Positions 40,126 through 51,200 of a stretch of DNA of 64,000 nt are shown piece after piece. The stretch lies in assembly GCA_030437565.1 (NCBI GenBank), contig CP129291.1:3534001-3598000 (forward strand). The letters are read 5' to 3'. This DNA comes from Terrilactibacillus sp. S3-3. Its GTDB lineage: Bacteria; Bacillota; Bacilli; Bacillales; Sporolactobacillaceae. The first letter of the stretch is position 1. The number at the start of each line of letters is the position of its first letter. Position numbers and translations under genes: made by a program. Below the pieces are notes generated by a model. The model was not told the origin of the DNA. It saw only the letters and a list, made by a program, of their open reading frames with translations, and did no database searches.

Positions 40126-40283
40126 TTATCCCGCATTAACGGGCAGTAAGACTCTCACCTCAAGACTTCAATGAATTCGAAGAAGCATAGGTGGGAGATA
40201 ACTGCCCGTAAAAGCCCATTGGTTCAACTAACAATCAGTGGGGGATAGAAAAAAAAGATCCACTGATTGAAGTTTCACTTTAT
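40126..40283 (+). repeat. Structured repeat copy B (PATE/MITE-like, 158 bp)
   Basis: Left end TTATCCCGCATTAACGGG, then an outer stem CGGGCAGT/ACTGCCCG enclosing CTCTCACCT/AGGTGGGAG. The right-end hairpin is CAATCAGTGG/CCACTGATTG and the terminal sequence AAGTTTCAC. The right end is one base from the purA stop codon. There is no coding capacity. Subterminal palindromes without inverted ends resemble non-autonomous derivatives of IS200/IS605 elements. Confidence 0.75.
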
Positions 40284-41569
40284 GCAAATACACCGCGCAC
40301 TTCGATCGTTTGCGTCCGATCCGGACCGACTGAGAAAAGAGAGAGCGGTACACCGGTGAGCTGGGAAACGCGTTCAACATAATGACGGGCATTTTTCGGC
40401 AGGTCGGACAAAGAACGCGCTTTGGTAATGTCTTCATTCCAGCCAGGCAGTTCTTCATAGACCGCTTCGCATTCGGCAAGAATATTCAGGCTTGCCGGAA
40501 ATTCTTCAATCAATTGGCCTTTGTATTTGTACGCCTTGCAAATTTTTACGGTTTCAAGTCCAGTCAGCACATCCACGCAGTTAGCGATAGATCGGTGAGC
40601 CCGCTCACACGGCGCGCATGGCGAACGACGACGCTGTCAAACCAGCCGACACGGCGAGGTCGCCCCGTCACTGTTCCGTACTCATGACCGACTTCCCGGA
40701 TGTGATCACCGATGGCATCTTTCAATTCCGTCGGAAACGGTCCGTCGCCGACACGTGTCGTATAAGATTTAGCTGCTCCGACAACATGATTGATTTTCGT
40801 CGGGCCGACACCTGCGCCAATTGTGACGCCGCCGGCAACTGGGTTGGAAGACGTGACAAAAGGGTATGTTCCTTGATCAATATCGAGCATACAGCCCTGT
40901 GCACCTTCAAAGAGCACCCTCTTGCCGGCATCCAGCGCGTCATTTAAAACAACCGATGTATCGCAAACAAGATCGCGAATCCGTTCGCCATAGGCTATAT
41001 ATTCATTGTAAATATCATCAACATCGAAACCTTCCGCATCATACATCCGTTCGAGCAGACGGTTTTTATCAGCGAGATTCTTTTCGTTTTTTTTTTTTCC
41101 TGAATGTTTCCGGTTCTAAGAGATCGGCCATACGAATGCCGATTCTCGCCGCTTTATCCATATATGCCGGGCCAATGCCTTTTTGTGTTGTTCCGATTTT
41201 CGAATCGCCTTTTCGTTTTTCATCCAAGGCGTCCAGTTTTAAATGATAAGGGAGAACAAGATGTGCGCGGTTGCTGATCCGCAAATTTTCAATATGCACA
41301 CCGTTTTCTTTTAAGTAATCAAGTTCCCTGCACAATGATTTCGGATTGACGACCATTCCGTTGCCAATCACACAAATTTTATTATTATAAAAGATACCGG
41401 ATGGCATTAATTGCAGCTTGAATTTCTTGCCATCTAAAACGATGGTATGGCCTGCATTATCCCCGCCTTGGTAACGCGAAACGACTTCCGCATTTTCCGA
41501 AAGATAATCCGTTATCTTCCCTTTTCCTTCATCGCCCCACTGGGCGCCGACAACAACAACAGAAGACAT
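40280..41569 (-). CDS. purA: Adenylosuccinate synthetase, two frameshifts
   Basis: About 430 aa. It condenses IMP and aspartate using GTP in AMP synthesis. [19 protein letters not shown] is the P-loop with the catalytic Asp, GGDNAGHTI contains the catalytic His, and [39 protein letters not shown] and [10 protein letters not shown] follow. Breaks lie near 41085 (ten-T run) and 40575. It is essential for adenine nucleotides, so the breaks are probably sequence errors. It is likely under PurR control. Confidence 0.95.
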
Positions 41570-41617
41570 TCAATAAAGCCCCCTACTAATAAGTAATTTT
41601 CAAACCACAACATTGTA

Positions 41618-41647
41618 AGTGTAACAGGTTTCATTTTGATAAGTCAA
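41618..41647 (-). promoter_or_regulatory. purA promoter
   Basis: On the minus strand TTGACT (41642-41647), an 18-base spacer and TACACT (41618-41623), about 50 bp upstream of the start codon. Confidence 0.6.
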
Positions 41648-41654
41648 TGCAAAA

Positions 41655-41690
41655 GCGAACATTACCAGGAATAAAATGATATTCGTTCGG
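41655..41690 (-). promoter_or_regulatory. PurR operator (paired PurBoxes) upstream of purA
   Basis: Two inverted CGAAC motifs: CCGAACGAAT (41681-41690) and AATGTTCGC (41655-41663) on the minus strand, separated by 17 bases and just upstream of the -35 box. This matches the Bacillus PurBox arrangement. The rest of the gap to dnaB (41691-41897) has no gene, only a long-range stem GCCCGGC/GCCGGGC at 41761-41815. Confidence 0.75.
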
Positions 41691-41897
41691 TATTAATATC
41701 AATAGAAAAAGTTTTCATGGGGCAAACACGTTTAGCTTTAAACGATCCGGGGTGAATGCCGCCCGGCCGATAAAGTTTTATGATGAATTGGACTAAACAC
41801 CTGACCTAGCCGGGCCTTAAGCACCGCCGGGGCCTCTCGCCGCCGCCACATGATACCTTCTTAAGGTATGTCAAAAGCGCTGCTTCTATCCCATCAG

Positions 41898-43269
41898 TTA
41901 AGCTCCGGGAGGCATATCGCCGGCATCATGTTTTCTGTCCAAATTCACGAATTTGTTATATTCCTTTATAAAAGCCAGTTCGACTGTCCCAACCGGACCA
42001 TTTCGCTGTTTGGCAATAATAATTTCAATAATATTCTGCTTGTCACTTTCTTTATCGTAGTAATCATCACGATACAGAAAAGCGACAATATCCGCATCTT
42101 GTTCAATACTTCCCGACTCACGAATGTCACTCATCATCGGTCTTTTATCCTGCCGTGCTTCAACACTTCGTGACAACTGCGACAAAGCGATGACTGGAAC
42201 ATCCAGCTCTCTTGCCATCGCCTTAAGAGTACGGGAAATCTCCGATACTTCCTGCTGCCTGTTTTCCGACCGCCTCTGACCACCCGTGCCGAGAATAAGC
42301 TGCAAATAATCAATGACAACCATATCCAGTCCCTTTTCCTGCTTCAACCGGCGGCATTTCGTCCGAATATCATTGACGCGAATACCAGGGGTGTCATCAA
42401 TATAAATACCCGCCCGTGACAAGCTGCCCATCGCCATGGTTAGTTTCTGCCAGTCTTCTTCTTCCAGCCGGCCGGTTCGCAGTTTTTGGGCGTCAATATT
42501 TCCTTCTGCACAAAGCATCCGCATCGCTAATTGCTGTGCGCCCATTTCCAGGCTGAATATCGCCACGTTGGCATCCGTTCTTGTCGCGACATTTTGAGCG
42601 ATATTGAGTGCAAATGCCGTTTTCCCGACAGAAGGTCTGGCCGCCACAATGATAAAATCGCTTTTTTGGAAACCGGCCGTCATTCGGTCGAGCTCAATAA
42701 ATCCGGTCGGCGTTCCGGTGATATCCCCTTTGCGATTTTGCAGCATTTCAATATTGTCGTACGTTTCCATTAAAATGTCTTTAATCGGGCGGAATTCGCT
42801 CACGCGTTTTCTCTGCGCGACATCAAGTATTTTTTTTTTCGGCATCGTCAAGAATGGTGTCGATATCATCTTCTCGGGAATAGCCGTCCGAAACAATCGC
42901 CGTCGCCGTGCGTATCAGCCGTCTAAGCAGCGATTTTTCTTCAACAATACCGCAATAATATTCAATATTGGCCGCGGTGGGAGCTGAATCCGCCAGCTCG
43001 GCGAGATAAGAAACGCCCCCCGCTTCTTCCAGCCTTTTTTCATTTTGCAGCCCCGCTGTGACCGTTACAACATCCACAGGTTCCGCGCGGCCCGCCAAAT
43101 CCATCATGACCGCAAAGATAAGCTGATGGCTCGTTCGATAGAAGTCTTCCGGTATGAGGACTTCTGAAGCTGTCGTTACAGCGGAAGGCTCGAGAAAAAT
43201 GGCACCAAGAACCGCCTGCTCGGCTTCAATATTATGCGGAGGCGTGCGATCCGCAAACAAGTCACTCAT
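41898..43269 (-). CDS. dnaB: Replicative DNA helicase, one frameshift
   Basis: About 455 aa (named dnaC in B. subtilis). The N-terminal domain is PPHNIEAEQAVLGAIFLEP. The RecA-like core has Walker A ARPSVGKTAFALNIA and Walker B VVIDYLQLI, followed by ELDVPVIALSQLSRSVEARQ and DADIVAFLYRDDYY. The break at about 42830 is in a nine-T run. It is the essential hexameric helicase of the replication fork. It lies 18 bp downstream of rplI. Confidence 0.96.
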
Positions 43270-43287
43270 TTATATCCCCTCAACTCA

Positions 43288-43727
43288 TTATTCTTCGGTG
43301 ACGTGAACCTTCACTTTCGCTGTAACTTGCGGATGCAGCTTTACGGGAACATCCGTATACCCAAGCGTTCGGATCGGTTCATCGAGTTCAATCTTTCTTT
43401 TATCAACATCGATCTTTTTCTTTTTAAGCACTTGAGCAATCTGTTTGCTCGTAATTGATCCAAACAAACGGCCGCCCTCTCCGGACTTGGCTTTCAATTC
43501 TATCGTCAATTTTTCAATTTCATTTTTTAAGAGTTCCGCTTGCTGCCGTTCTTCTTCAGCCCGCTTCTCTTCACTTTTTTTAATTCCAATTGCTTCATAT
43601 TGCCTTTGCTAGCTTCAACAGCCAATTTTTTTGGAAAGAGGTAGTTGCGTGCATACCCTTCCGAAACATCTTTCACATCGCCTTCGTTCCCTTTTCCTTT
43701 AACAGTTCGCATGAAAATGACTTTCAT
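43288..43727 (-). CDS. rplI: 50S ribosomal protein L9, one frameshift
   Basis: About 147 aa. It starts [20 protein letters not shown] and [15 protein letters not shown]; after a break near 43575 it continues to the C-terminal domain [20 protein letters not shown]. The start overlaps the gdpP stop by one base (TAATG). It is in the usual gdpP-rplI-dnaB order. Confidence 0.95.
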
Positions 43728-45709
43728 TATGACATTCCTCCTTCTAAATAACGGTCGATCGCCTGTTTCAGGCGCTCGGTTGCGCCTTCAACCGTCTCAT
43801 TCTCCATTTGTGTGGCCGCATTGGTTAAATGGCCGCCGCCTCCGATAGCCTCCATTATTAACTGTACATTGATCGCCCCAAGCGAACGGGCGCTGATGCT
43901 CACCTTGCCGTCATCTCGGATACAAATCACAAATGCGGCTTTTACGCCTTCCATTCGGAGCAGCGTATCCGCTGTCTGGGCAATCAGTACCTGATCATAG
44001 CGCTTTTCGTCAGAGCCGGTCGCAATGGCAATATTCTCTTTATACAGCTGTGTTTTTCGAATCAGATCAGCGCGGAGATTGAATTGCCTTAGATCATCGC
44101 TAAGAAGTTTTTGCACAAGGATGGTGTCTGCACCATGGGCCCTTAAATAAGAGGCTGCATCAAAAGTTCGGGAGCCGGTTTGCAAGGTGAAATTTTTGGT
44201 ATCGACAGCGATCCCGGCCAGCATGGCGGTCGCCTCAATGACATCTAGTTTCAGTTCCTTAGGTTGGTATTCAAGCAGTTCTGTCACAAGTTCAGCTGTG
44301 GAAGAAGCATAAGGTTCCATATAGACAAGAACGGGATCCTTAATAAATTCTTCCGCCCGCCTGTGGTGATCAATGACAACGACACGGTCGGTGCGTTCCA
44401 GCAAACGGGGCTCAATCACCATTGACGGGCGATGCGTATCGACAACAACAATCAATGTCCGCTTTGTCACCACTTCAACGGCATCATCTATTGAAATAAA
44501 CTTATCCCACAGTTCCTGTTTTTGCTTTAGTTCACGGAGCAGTCTCGTAATGCCGGAACCGGAGTGAAGCAGATCGATCACAGTGCCGGTGTACCGTCCA
44601 TTGGCCGCCGCAATTTTCATAATGCCGATGCAGGCGCCAATGGAATCCATATCGGGGGATTTATGCCCCATCACAAGCACCTGATCGCTTTCAAGAATCA
44701 GTTCGGACAATGCATGGGAAATCACTCTGGCACGGACGCGCGTTCTTTTTTCGACCGGATTGGACTTCCCGCCGTAAAATTTCACTTTGCCGTCCAGCTG
44801 TTTCACTGCAACCTGATGATCGCCGCCGCGGCCGAGCGCCAAGTCCAAAGCGAGCTGGGCGTGTTCACCCAGCTTTGTGAGCGATGTCGCCCCGGCCCCA
44901 ATGCCAATGCTCAATGTCAGCGGGATATGGCTGATCGGCGACGTCTTCTCCCGTACTTTGTCTAAAATTTTGAAGTGATCGGCCTCCGCCTCTTTCAGCA
45001 CTTTTTCGTTTAAAACAGCAAAAAATCGGTCGGATGACGTCCGCCTTAAATAAATACCATGATTGGCTGCCCACCCTTTTTGATAATCGATGTCGTGACA
45101 TTATTGAGCGTGCTGCGCACCTGATCTTCCATCCCTTGAGTCACTTCATCATAATTATCCAAGTATATAATCGCAAAAACAGCCTGTTCATTATAATAGC
45201 GCCTTTTTATCTCGATTAAATCTGTGACGTCCGTAAAATAAAGCAGCCGCTCCGTCCTTTTTAACGTCACGCTATAATATCTTTTATCCATCTTGATAAC
45301 CCGCATCCCTGCATCGGAGTCGATCAGGGGCATCAGCTTGTCGTTGATCTCATTAAGCTGTTTCCCAACCAATGATTCCATACCGCCGGCAAGGCCGTTC
45401 ATATAAGGATTGACCCATTCTATTTGTCTCGCTTCATCGTAAAGGACGATACCGATCGGCATATTCAAAAGCGCTTCATCCCCTACCTTTTTTAATCGAT
45501 AGGAAAGTTTGGCAATATACGCTTTCAGTTCTTTATCAAACTGCGCCTCGTTGCGCAGAAACCAAACGATGGAAAGTAGTAAGCAGAACAAACCCGGCCA
45601 ACCCTAAAATCCAGTTAAGGTAAACCGTAAAAACGAGAAATAAAAGGAATAACAACCCGAGCACAGCAAGCTGGTCGCTACGCCAACGATGCTTAAATTG
45701 GTTAGCCAT
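43727..45709 (-). CDS. gdpP: Cyclic-di-AMP phosphodiesterase GdpP, two frameshifts
   Basis: About 657 aa. Two N-terminal membrane helices ([20 protein letters not shown] and the next) are followed by a PAS domain ([20 protein letters not shown]), a degenerate GGDEF domain ([20 protein letters not shown]) and a DHH/DHHA1 phosphodiesterase domain ([46 protein letters not shown]). It hydrolyses c-di-AMP. Breaks lie near 45560 and 45030. I choose the ATG at 45709, eight bases after GGGAG. Confidence 0.94.
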
Positions 45710-45739
45710 GTTTTCAGCTCCCACAACACTTATAAACAT

Positions 45740-46674
45740 TTACTTTTTCGTTTTCAAACGTTCCCGAATGTTGAAACCTAGATCAATTATACCCAATATC
45801 CTGATCAATTGCAGTAGGTAACTGATGGCCAGCGAGACAACCGTAATCAATATCGGGATAGCTAAAGGCAGATTTTTCTCGTGGGCAAAAAAAAAAACAA
45901 AACTCAGCCCCTGGATGACAAGTAAAACATCCAAAATAAAAACAACATTAATAACCGCAACGAAAAGGCTGTTTCCTTGACTTAAATGGCCGAACAGCAT
46001 AATAACAAGAGCAATAAGATAGTACCAAATCAGGCTCCGGGGTAAATGCCACAAGCGAAAAGGAAGCCATTTGGGGACAACGACACGGAGTCTTCGCAAA
46101 ATAGGCAGACAAATAAGTTCAATTAAAAACGCGTAAACAATGCTGAGGACAACAAGCAATGAAGGCGCCAAATAGCCAATATAGCTGATTTGACTTCTGT
46201 AAAATTCGATAGCTTTTTTGGAGTCCTCATTTAAAGCCGGACTAATTTTTTGAACCATATCGATCGATTGGTTCATCATCGATTTTAAAGAATCGATGGG
46301 ATTAAAGTGAAAGAGAACAACCGCTGCCGCAAAATAGATGAGAAGAACAACGATATTTGCCAGGCTGCCGGCTAAAAGAACGGCAAAATGATGATTTTTT
46401 TAACCTTAAAACATAACCCATGACAAATCCTGAGATTAAAAAAAAGGCAGCAAACAATCCATAAAACAGGCCGGTCAATATAAAAGACAGAACAATACTT
46501 ACCGCAAAACTGATCAGACCAAACTGAATGCCGTGTCTGACCGTATAATAAATCAACGGCAGGGGCAGCTACAAAGATGATCGCTAAAAAAGGAATATAA
46601 AATGTAATCAACAGTAAACATATAAAAAGGGCAACAGAAACAGCCCCTTCAACCAAAATTTTGGTTTGATTCAT
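45740..46674 (-). CDS. yybS: YybS-family membrane protein (DUF2232), frameshifts
   Basis: About 310 aa with eight or so membrane helices, starting MNQTKILVEGAVSVALFICL and ending LGFNIRERLKTKK. Breaks lie near 46560, 46395 and 46300. It always precedes gdpP in Bacilli; the function is unknown, and the family resembles S components of ECF-type transporters. Confidence 0.85.
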
Positions 46675-47282
46675 GATCGACACCTCAATTGAAGGATCAC
46701 CGGCGAAGAAGACTCCCCGCCAATGTTGCACACCTCGTCCATAGACCAACCCCGGCCGAATGTGCCGGTAAACCGTAACAACAAGTCTTTTCCGATTGTT
46801 TGTTTTTTTTCTTTTCCGCTTTTGCTTTTAAACCTATAAGCTAAATTATATAGAAATCAGGCAAAGATGAAAAGGCATCAGGCCTTTTCACTGAAACAAC
46901 TGTATGTTGAATTTGAGACGGATTTTTTATTCTTCTAGTAATATCAATGCCCTTGCAGCTTTTTAATGTTGAGCTGCCTATCATCCACCCATAAAGATTC
47001 TTTTTATATTAAAAAAATTCCGCCAATATTGAGATTTATTTTATAATCGTGTAAAATAATGATGGACGATATAACTTTGAAAGTCAATATGATTTGGCAC
47101 AGCCCTTTTTTACTATTGGGTTTATTTGTATATCTCAAAAAGCATTTTGGAAAGCCGGTGCCGGCATGATTACTATCGCAAATAATAAAAAAAATTATAT
47201 TTTTATTTGATAAAAGGCAATCCTATTACGGATTGCCTTTTAGTTTGCCCTCGACCAAAAATGTAAGGAGCGTGAAATCATT
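46675..47282. other. 608-bp intergenic region between divergent yybS and the CDF transporter
   Basis: No gene is seen. It has a small hairpin GAAAAGGC/GCCTTTTC at 46869-46889, AT-rich sequence, and the terminator-like stem at 47212-47241. Confidence 0.45.
47212..47241 (+). terminator. Perfect hairpin just upstream of the CDF transporter
   Basis: AAAAGGCAATCC pairs perfectly with GGATTGCCTTTT around TATTAC. It lies 41 bp before the CDF start codon with no upstream gene on the strand, so it may be a leader attenuator or end a small RNA. Confidence 0.65.
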
Positions 47283-48232
47283 ATGCCGTTTGAAGGACCT
47301 AAAACAATACTTGCTGCATGGATCAGCTTAATCAGCAATCTTTTCTTAACATTAATTAAGCTTTTTTCCGGAACATTTTTTCATAGTACAGCCCTGATTG
47401 CTGACGGCGTGCATAATGGCGGCGATGTGATTGCTTCGATTGCAACGCTAGGCTCCATGAAAGTATCCAATCATCCGGCTGATCGCGAACATCCTTACGG
47501 CCATGGAAAAGCTGAAGACATTGCCACCGCTTTTATTGCCATTGTTTTAGGCGCAGCTGCGCTGTTCCTTATTTTTGATGCGGTGAAAACATTGCTGAGG
47601 CCTGCAGTCTCAGTCAGCCTATGGGCGCTAATAGCCGCGTTGATATCGGCACTTTGGAAATGGGTGCTCTATGTCTATACGTCGGCCGTCGGTAAACAAA
47701 ATAAAAGTAAAAGCTTGATGGCTACGGCCTCCGATCACCTGGCGGATATTTACGCTTCACTGGCGGCTGTTGTCGGACTCGGCGTGGCCTGGATTGGTGA
47801 CTGGTTCAATCTGCCTTATACCAAATATGGCGATCCAGTTGCCGGCATTATTGTCTCCATTTTGATCTTGCGGATCGCCATTGTCATGGCGGTAAAATCT
47901 ACAAATGTCCTAATGGAAAGCAATGTAAAAGAAGAGCAGCTGGAAGAATACAGGAAGGTTTTTCTCTCTTTTCCTGAAGTTAAGCGTATCGACAGATTAA
48001 GAGCGCGCGAACACGGCAACTACATCTTGATTGATGCCCGCATCGGCCTGCCCGCAAACATGACTATTAGACACAGGGTCATGACATTACCCAGGCAATA
48101 AGAAACACGATCATGAGTGAACATCAAGATGTTGAAGAAGTGCTGATCCATATGAATCCGTGGTATCCGGACACAAGGAAGCATGATCAAACTGAGCGCC
48201 CCCGTTCAACCGTTAAATACAGAAAAATTTAA
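47283..48232 (+). CDS. Cation diffusion facilitator transporter, one non-homopolymer break
   Basis: About 316 aa. Six membrane helices with the CDF metal motifs ALIADGVHNGGDVIAS (usual HxxxD-type site with D and N/D) and DREHPYGHGKAEDIATAFIA, TASDHLADIYASLAAVVG (HD pair), then a cytoplasmic domain FPEVKRIDRLRAREHGNYIL. Near 48071 the bases CA are duplicated; removing them gives RQGHDITQAIRNTIMSEHQD and the full C-terminus to 48232. It exports divalent metals such as Zn, Fe or Mn with proton exchange. Confidence 0.9.
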
Positions 48233-48303
48233 ACCGATAAAAAAGATGAGTAAGTTTTGCAGGTGATCTACGCCAATTTACGGGAGAGGAGACAACGAAG
48301 GAA

Positions 48304-48757
48304 ATGGCATCAGGTGATCAAGCCATTATTGATTTTAAGTTGGGCCATAAAAAAATTGGCCTTTTTCTTAGCGAAGTGAAAGAAATTATCGAACCGATTC
48401 CCGCAATCAAAGTACCGATGACCCACCCTTTTTTTAAAGGCTTTATTTCACTCCGTGGAGAGGTCATCCCGCTCATCGATTCTCCGAAAGTCATGCATAC
48501 GGAGGAAAATCCATATAATAAAGAAGATGAGAAATACGTGATTGCTTCAGCCGGCAGGAAAAAAATGGCCCTTTTGTTCATGCGATTGGCGGAACGCATA
48601 CGCACCCTTCCAAAATATCTGCTGTCAGCGAGGAATCGTCGTCAAATGGTCTGTTTTTAAAGCAAGCCGCATGGAATCACGACACCATCCCCCCTTATTA
48701 AATCTTGAAAAAATGATGTTTATTATCCAAGAATTAAACAGCCTTGAAAGAAAATGA
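48304..48757 (+). CDS. CheW-like single-domain protein, frameshifts
   Basis: About 150 aa. The CheW fold shows VKEIIEPIPAIKVPMTHPFF and GFISLRGEVIPLID. After a break near 48570 it reads ALLFDAIGGTHTHPSKISAV, and it ends MMFIIQELNSLERK. CheW couples chemoreceptors to CheA. No other chemotaxis gene is nearby, so this is an orphan CheW-like protein. Confidence 0.75.
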
Positions 48758-48770
48758 GGCTGTTTTTTCA
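48737..48770 (+). terminator. Terminator of the CheW-like gene
   Basis: AACAGCCT pairs with AGGCTGTT around a 12-base loop and is followed by T6. It overlaps the last codons of the gene. Confidence 0.75.
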
Positions 48771-48924
48771 TATTATTGTTCTCATCATGTAAGTGTTCTT
48801 CATTGACAACGCCCGAGTATGCCATTATACTGGCCGAAATCTACCACTAACCGTTTTTCTTTGTCACTCATTTCGCCGGCATTTATATTTTCTTAAAGAA
48901 ACCAACAGATGAGGAGGAACTTTT

Positions 48925-49584
48925 ATGGGTATTCATAAATACTTTCAAAGTTTATCCGATTTGGAAGGCATTTACCGCTGTCCCGGCGTTTTTAAATATC
49001 AAGAACATTCCGTAGCCAGCCACTCTTTCAAAGTATCGACCATTGCTCAATTTTTGGCAACTGTTGAAGATTTGCATGGCACAACCATTGATTGGAAATT
49101 GATGTATGAAAAAACGATTAATCATGATTACTCAGAATTATTTACCGGTGATATAAAAACACCCGTAAAATATGCTTTGCCAAAATTAAGAGAATTATTC
49201 TCCCAAGTAGAAGGATCGATGACACAGGACTTTTTAGACAAAGAATTTCCACAGGAATTTAAAGCCATTTATAAAGAACGGTTCAAAGAGGGAAAAGACG
49301 GCACAATTGAAGGAAAAATCCTGGCCGTTGCCGATAAAATTGACTTGCTCTATGAAGCTTACGGCGAAATTCAAAAGGGAAATCCTGAGCCGCTTTTCTT
49401 TCAAATCTATAAAGAAGCGCTTGAATCCATTCTAAAATTCAAAAATTTGCACTGCGTCCAATATTTTATCCATATTATTTTAAATGAAATGGGTGATGAA
49501 GAGACGGCAGCACGGCCAAAAATCGAAAATGTGACAAAACAATTACTAATAAAGCACAATATTGCAAATGATAGGACAATTTGA
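48925..49584 (+). CDS. HD-domain 5'-nucleotidase, YfbR-like
   Basis: Intact 219-aa phosphohydrolase. HD-domain ligands are His in YQEHSVASHSFKVS, the His-Asp pair in INHDYSELFTGD and the distal Asp in AVADKIDLLYEAYGE. YfbR-like enzymes remove the phosphate from deoxynucleoside monophosphates. It stands alone, with AGGAGG well placed upstream. Confidence 0.85.
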   Translation: MGIHKYFQSLSDLEGIYRCPGVFKYQEHSVASHSFKVSTIAQFLATVEDLHGTTIDWKLMYEKTINHDYSELFTGDIKTPVKYALPKLRELFSQVEGSMTQDFLDKEFPQEFKAIYKERFKEGKDGTIEGKILAVADKIDLLYEAYGEIQKGNPEPLFFQIYKEALESILKFKNLHCVQYFIHIILNEMGDEETAARPKIENVTKQLLIKHNIANDRTI

Positions 49585-49671
49585 CATGACCCACTTGCTC
49601 AAACATCTTTTTTGAAATATGATGGAAGAAAAGGTTGCCTGTTTCATAAAAAAAATAAAGGAGCACAATTT

Positions 49672-50243
49672 ATGAGCAAAGAGCATACTCAGCAAAGTAA
49701 GGAAATCTATAAACCGACAAGCACGCACAATTACACCTTCCTGATTATTGCTGTTTCCGTGATTGCGGATATCATTATTTTATTGCTGTTTTTCTCGCCG
49801 CTTATTGGCTACCATGGCAAAGTGAATTTTGACGTCTATTTGCTGCCTCGATTCAATGCCATTTGCAATAGTTTCACGTTCATCTTTTTGATTGCGTCAT
49901 TGATCGCCATTAAGAAAAAGAATATCAATGTACACAGGGGATTCGTCCTGGCCGCATTTGCATCGACTTTCTTATTTTTATTGTCTTATCTGTCTTTCCA
50001 TTATTTAGCGCCGGCTCCGCATTACGGCGGTCAAGGCCTCATCCGGCCGATCTATTTCTTTATTCTACGACTCACAGCATACTGGCCGGAATTGTCGTCC
50101 CGCTCGCTCTCTTCGCGCTTGTTTGGGGATGGACGATGCAGATTGGCAAGCACAAGAAAATCGTTCGCTGGACAATGCCCATTTGGCTCTACGTCAGCAT
50201 CACCGGCGTGATTGTCTATTTGATGATGGCTCCATATTATTAA
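49672..50243 (+). CDS. DUF420 membrane protein (CtaM/YozB-like), one frameshift
   Basis: About 190 aa with five membrane helices: YTFLIIAVSVIADIIILLLF, FNAICNSFTFIFLIASLIAI, VHRGFVLAAFASTFLFLLSY. After a break near 50068 it reads THSILAGIVVPLALFALVWG and ends YLMMAPYY. His residues in the helices (NVHRGF, SFHYL, THS, KHKKIVRWT) fit the DUF420 family, which is needed for assembly of haem-copper oxidases in Bacilli. AAAGGAG precedes the ATG at 49672. Confidence 0.85.
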
Positions 50244-50250
50244 AAATACG

Positions 50251-50298
50251 AAGACTCCCGCCCGCCGATAATCCCGGCTGCGGGAGTCTTTTTTTTTT
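50251..50298 (+). terminator. Terminator of the DUF420 gene
   Basis: AAGACTCCCGC pairs with GCGGGAGTCTT, with an inner stem, and is followed by a T run. Confidence 0.85.
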
Positions 50299-50360
50299 GG
50301 AAAAATGGTTTACCTCAATTTATGCGCATTCTTTCCATCCGCCGACAATGATGAATGAAT

Positions 50361-50390
50361 AAAGCCGATCCAAAACTTTGGATCGGCTTT
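50361..50390. terminator. Bidirectional terminator of the rpsF-ssb-rpsR operon
   Basis: AAAGCCGATCC pairs perfectly with GGATCGGCTTT around an 8-base loop, eight bases past the rpsR stop. Confidence 0.85.
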
Positions 50391-50398
50391 GATACACA

Positions 50399-50623
50399 TC
50401 ATTCAGTTGTGTATGGAAGCAATGCCATTTGACGTGCACGTTTGATTGCTCTAGTCAGTTGGCGTTGATATTTCGCACTCGTGCCGGTCACACGGCGCGG
50501 CAAAATTTTACCGCGTTCCGAGATAAACCGTCTGAGAAGGTCAACATCTTTATAGTCAATAGTAATATTATTTACCGTAAAATAACATACTTTGCGACGT
50601 TTGCCGCGTCCTCGACGTACCAT
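50399..50623 (-). CDS. rpsR: 30S ribosomal protein S18
   Basis: Intact 74-aa protein, [20 protein letters not shown] and the conserved C-terminus [20 protein letters not shown]. It is last of the rpsF-ssb-rpsR operon. Confidence 0.97.
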   Translation of the reverse strand: MVRRGRGKRRKVCYFTVNNITIDYKDVDLLRRFISERGKILPRRVTGTSAKYQRQLTRAIKRARQMALLPYTTE

Positions 50624-50670
50624 CCGTCATTCCTCCTTATTTTAATTGATTCATTCTGCTCGTCCTTTAA

Positions 50671-51177
50671 TTAAAAAGGCAGGTCGTCATCCGATATATC
50701 AATAGGTTTGCCATCATCTGCAAATGGATCTTCAAAAGGCGGAGCATCCTGGTTCCGAGTACCGTAGCTGTTGTTATTATTTCGATTCGGCTGTTGTTGT
50801 GGAAATGGATTGCTGGGTTGGAAATTATTTCCTGATTCATTACCTTCAGCATTTCGGCTGCGTTTGGATTCCAAAAATTGCACGCTGTCCGCAACGACCT
50901 CAGTCACATAAACCCTCCGGCCCTCGTTATTTTCGTAGTTTCGCGTTTGTATACGCCCATCCACACCAGCCAAACTTCCTTTGGTTAAATAATTGGCGAC
51001 ATTTTCAGCCTGCCTGCGCCAAACAACCACCGGAATGAAATCAGCTTCACGTTCGCCTTGATTCGTAAATGAACGATCCACAGCGATTGTAAAACTAGCA
51101 ACAGCAACACCATTGGGCGTGTAACGAAGTTCCGGGTTCTTCGTCAATCGGCCGACTAAAACCACTCGATTAATCAT
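50671..51177 (-). CDS. ssb: Single-stranded DNA-binding protein
   Basis: Intact 168-aa SSB. The OB fold [20 protein letters not shown] is followed by a Gln/Asn-rich linker and the acidic partner-binding tip ISDDDLPF. It lies between rpsF and rpsR as usual. Confidence 0.97.
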   Translation of the reverse strand: MINRVVLVGRLTKNPELRYTPNGVAVASFTIAVDRSFTNQGEREADFIPVVVWRRQAENVANYLTKGSLAGVDGRIQTRNYENNEGRRVYVTEVVADSVQFLESKRSRNAEGNESGNNFQPSNPFPQQQPNRNNNNSYGTRNQDAPPFEDPFADDGKPIDISDDDLPF

Positions 51178-51200
51178 CAGAACCTCTCCTCCAACTTAAA

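Noticed and set aside
40126..40283. CRISPR array
   Set aside because: The repeats are long, structured, dispersed over 23 kb and inverted in one copy; there are no regularly spaced short repeats or cas genes.
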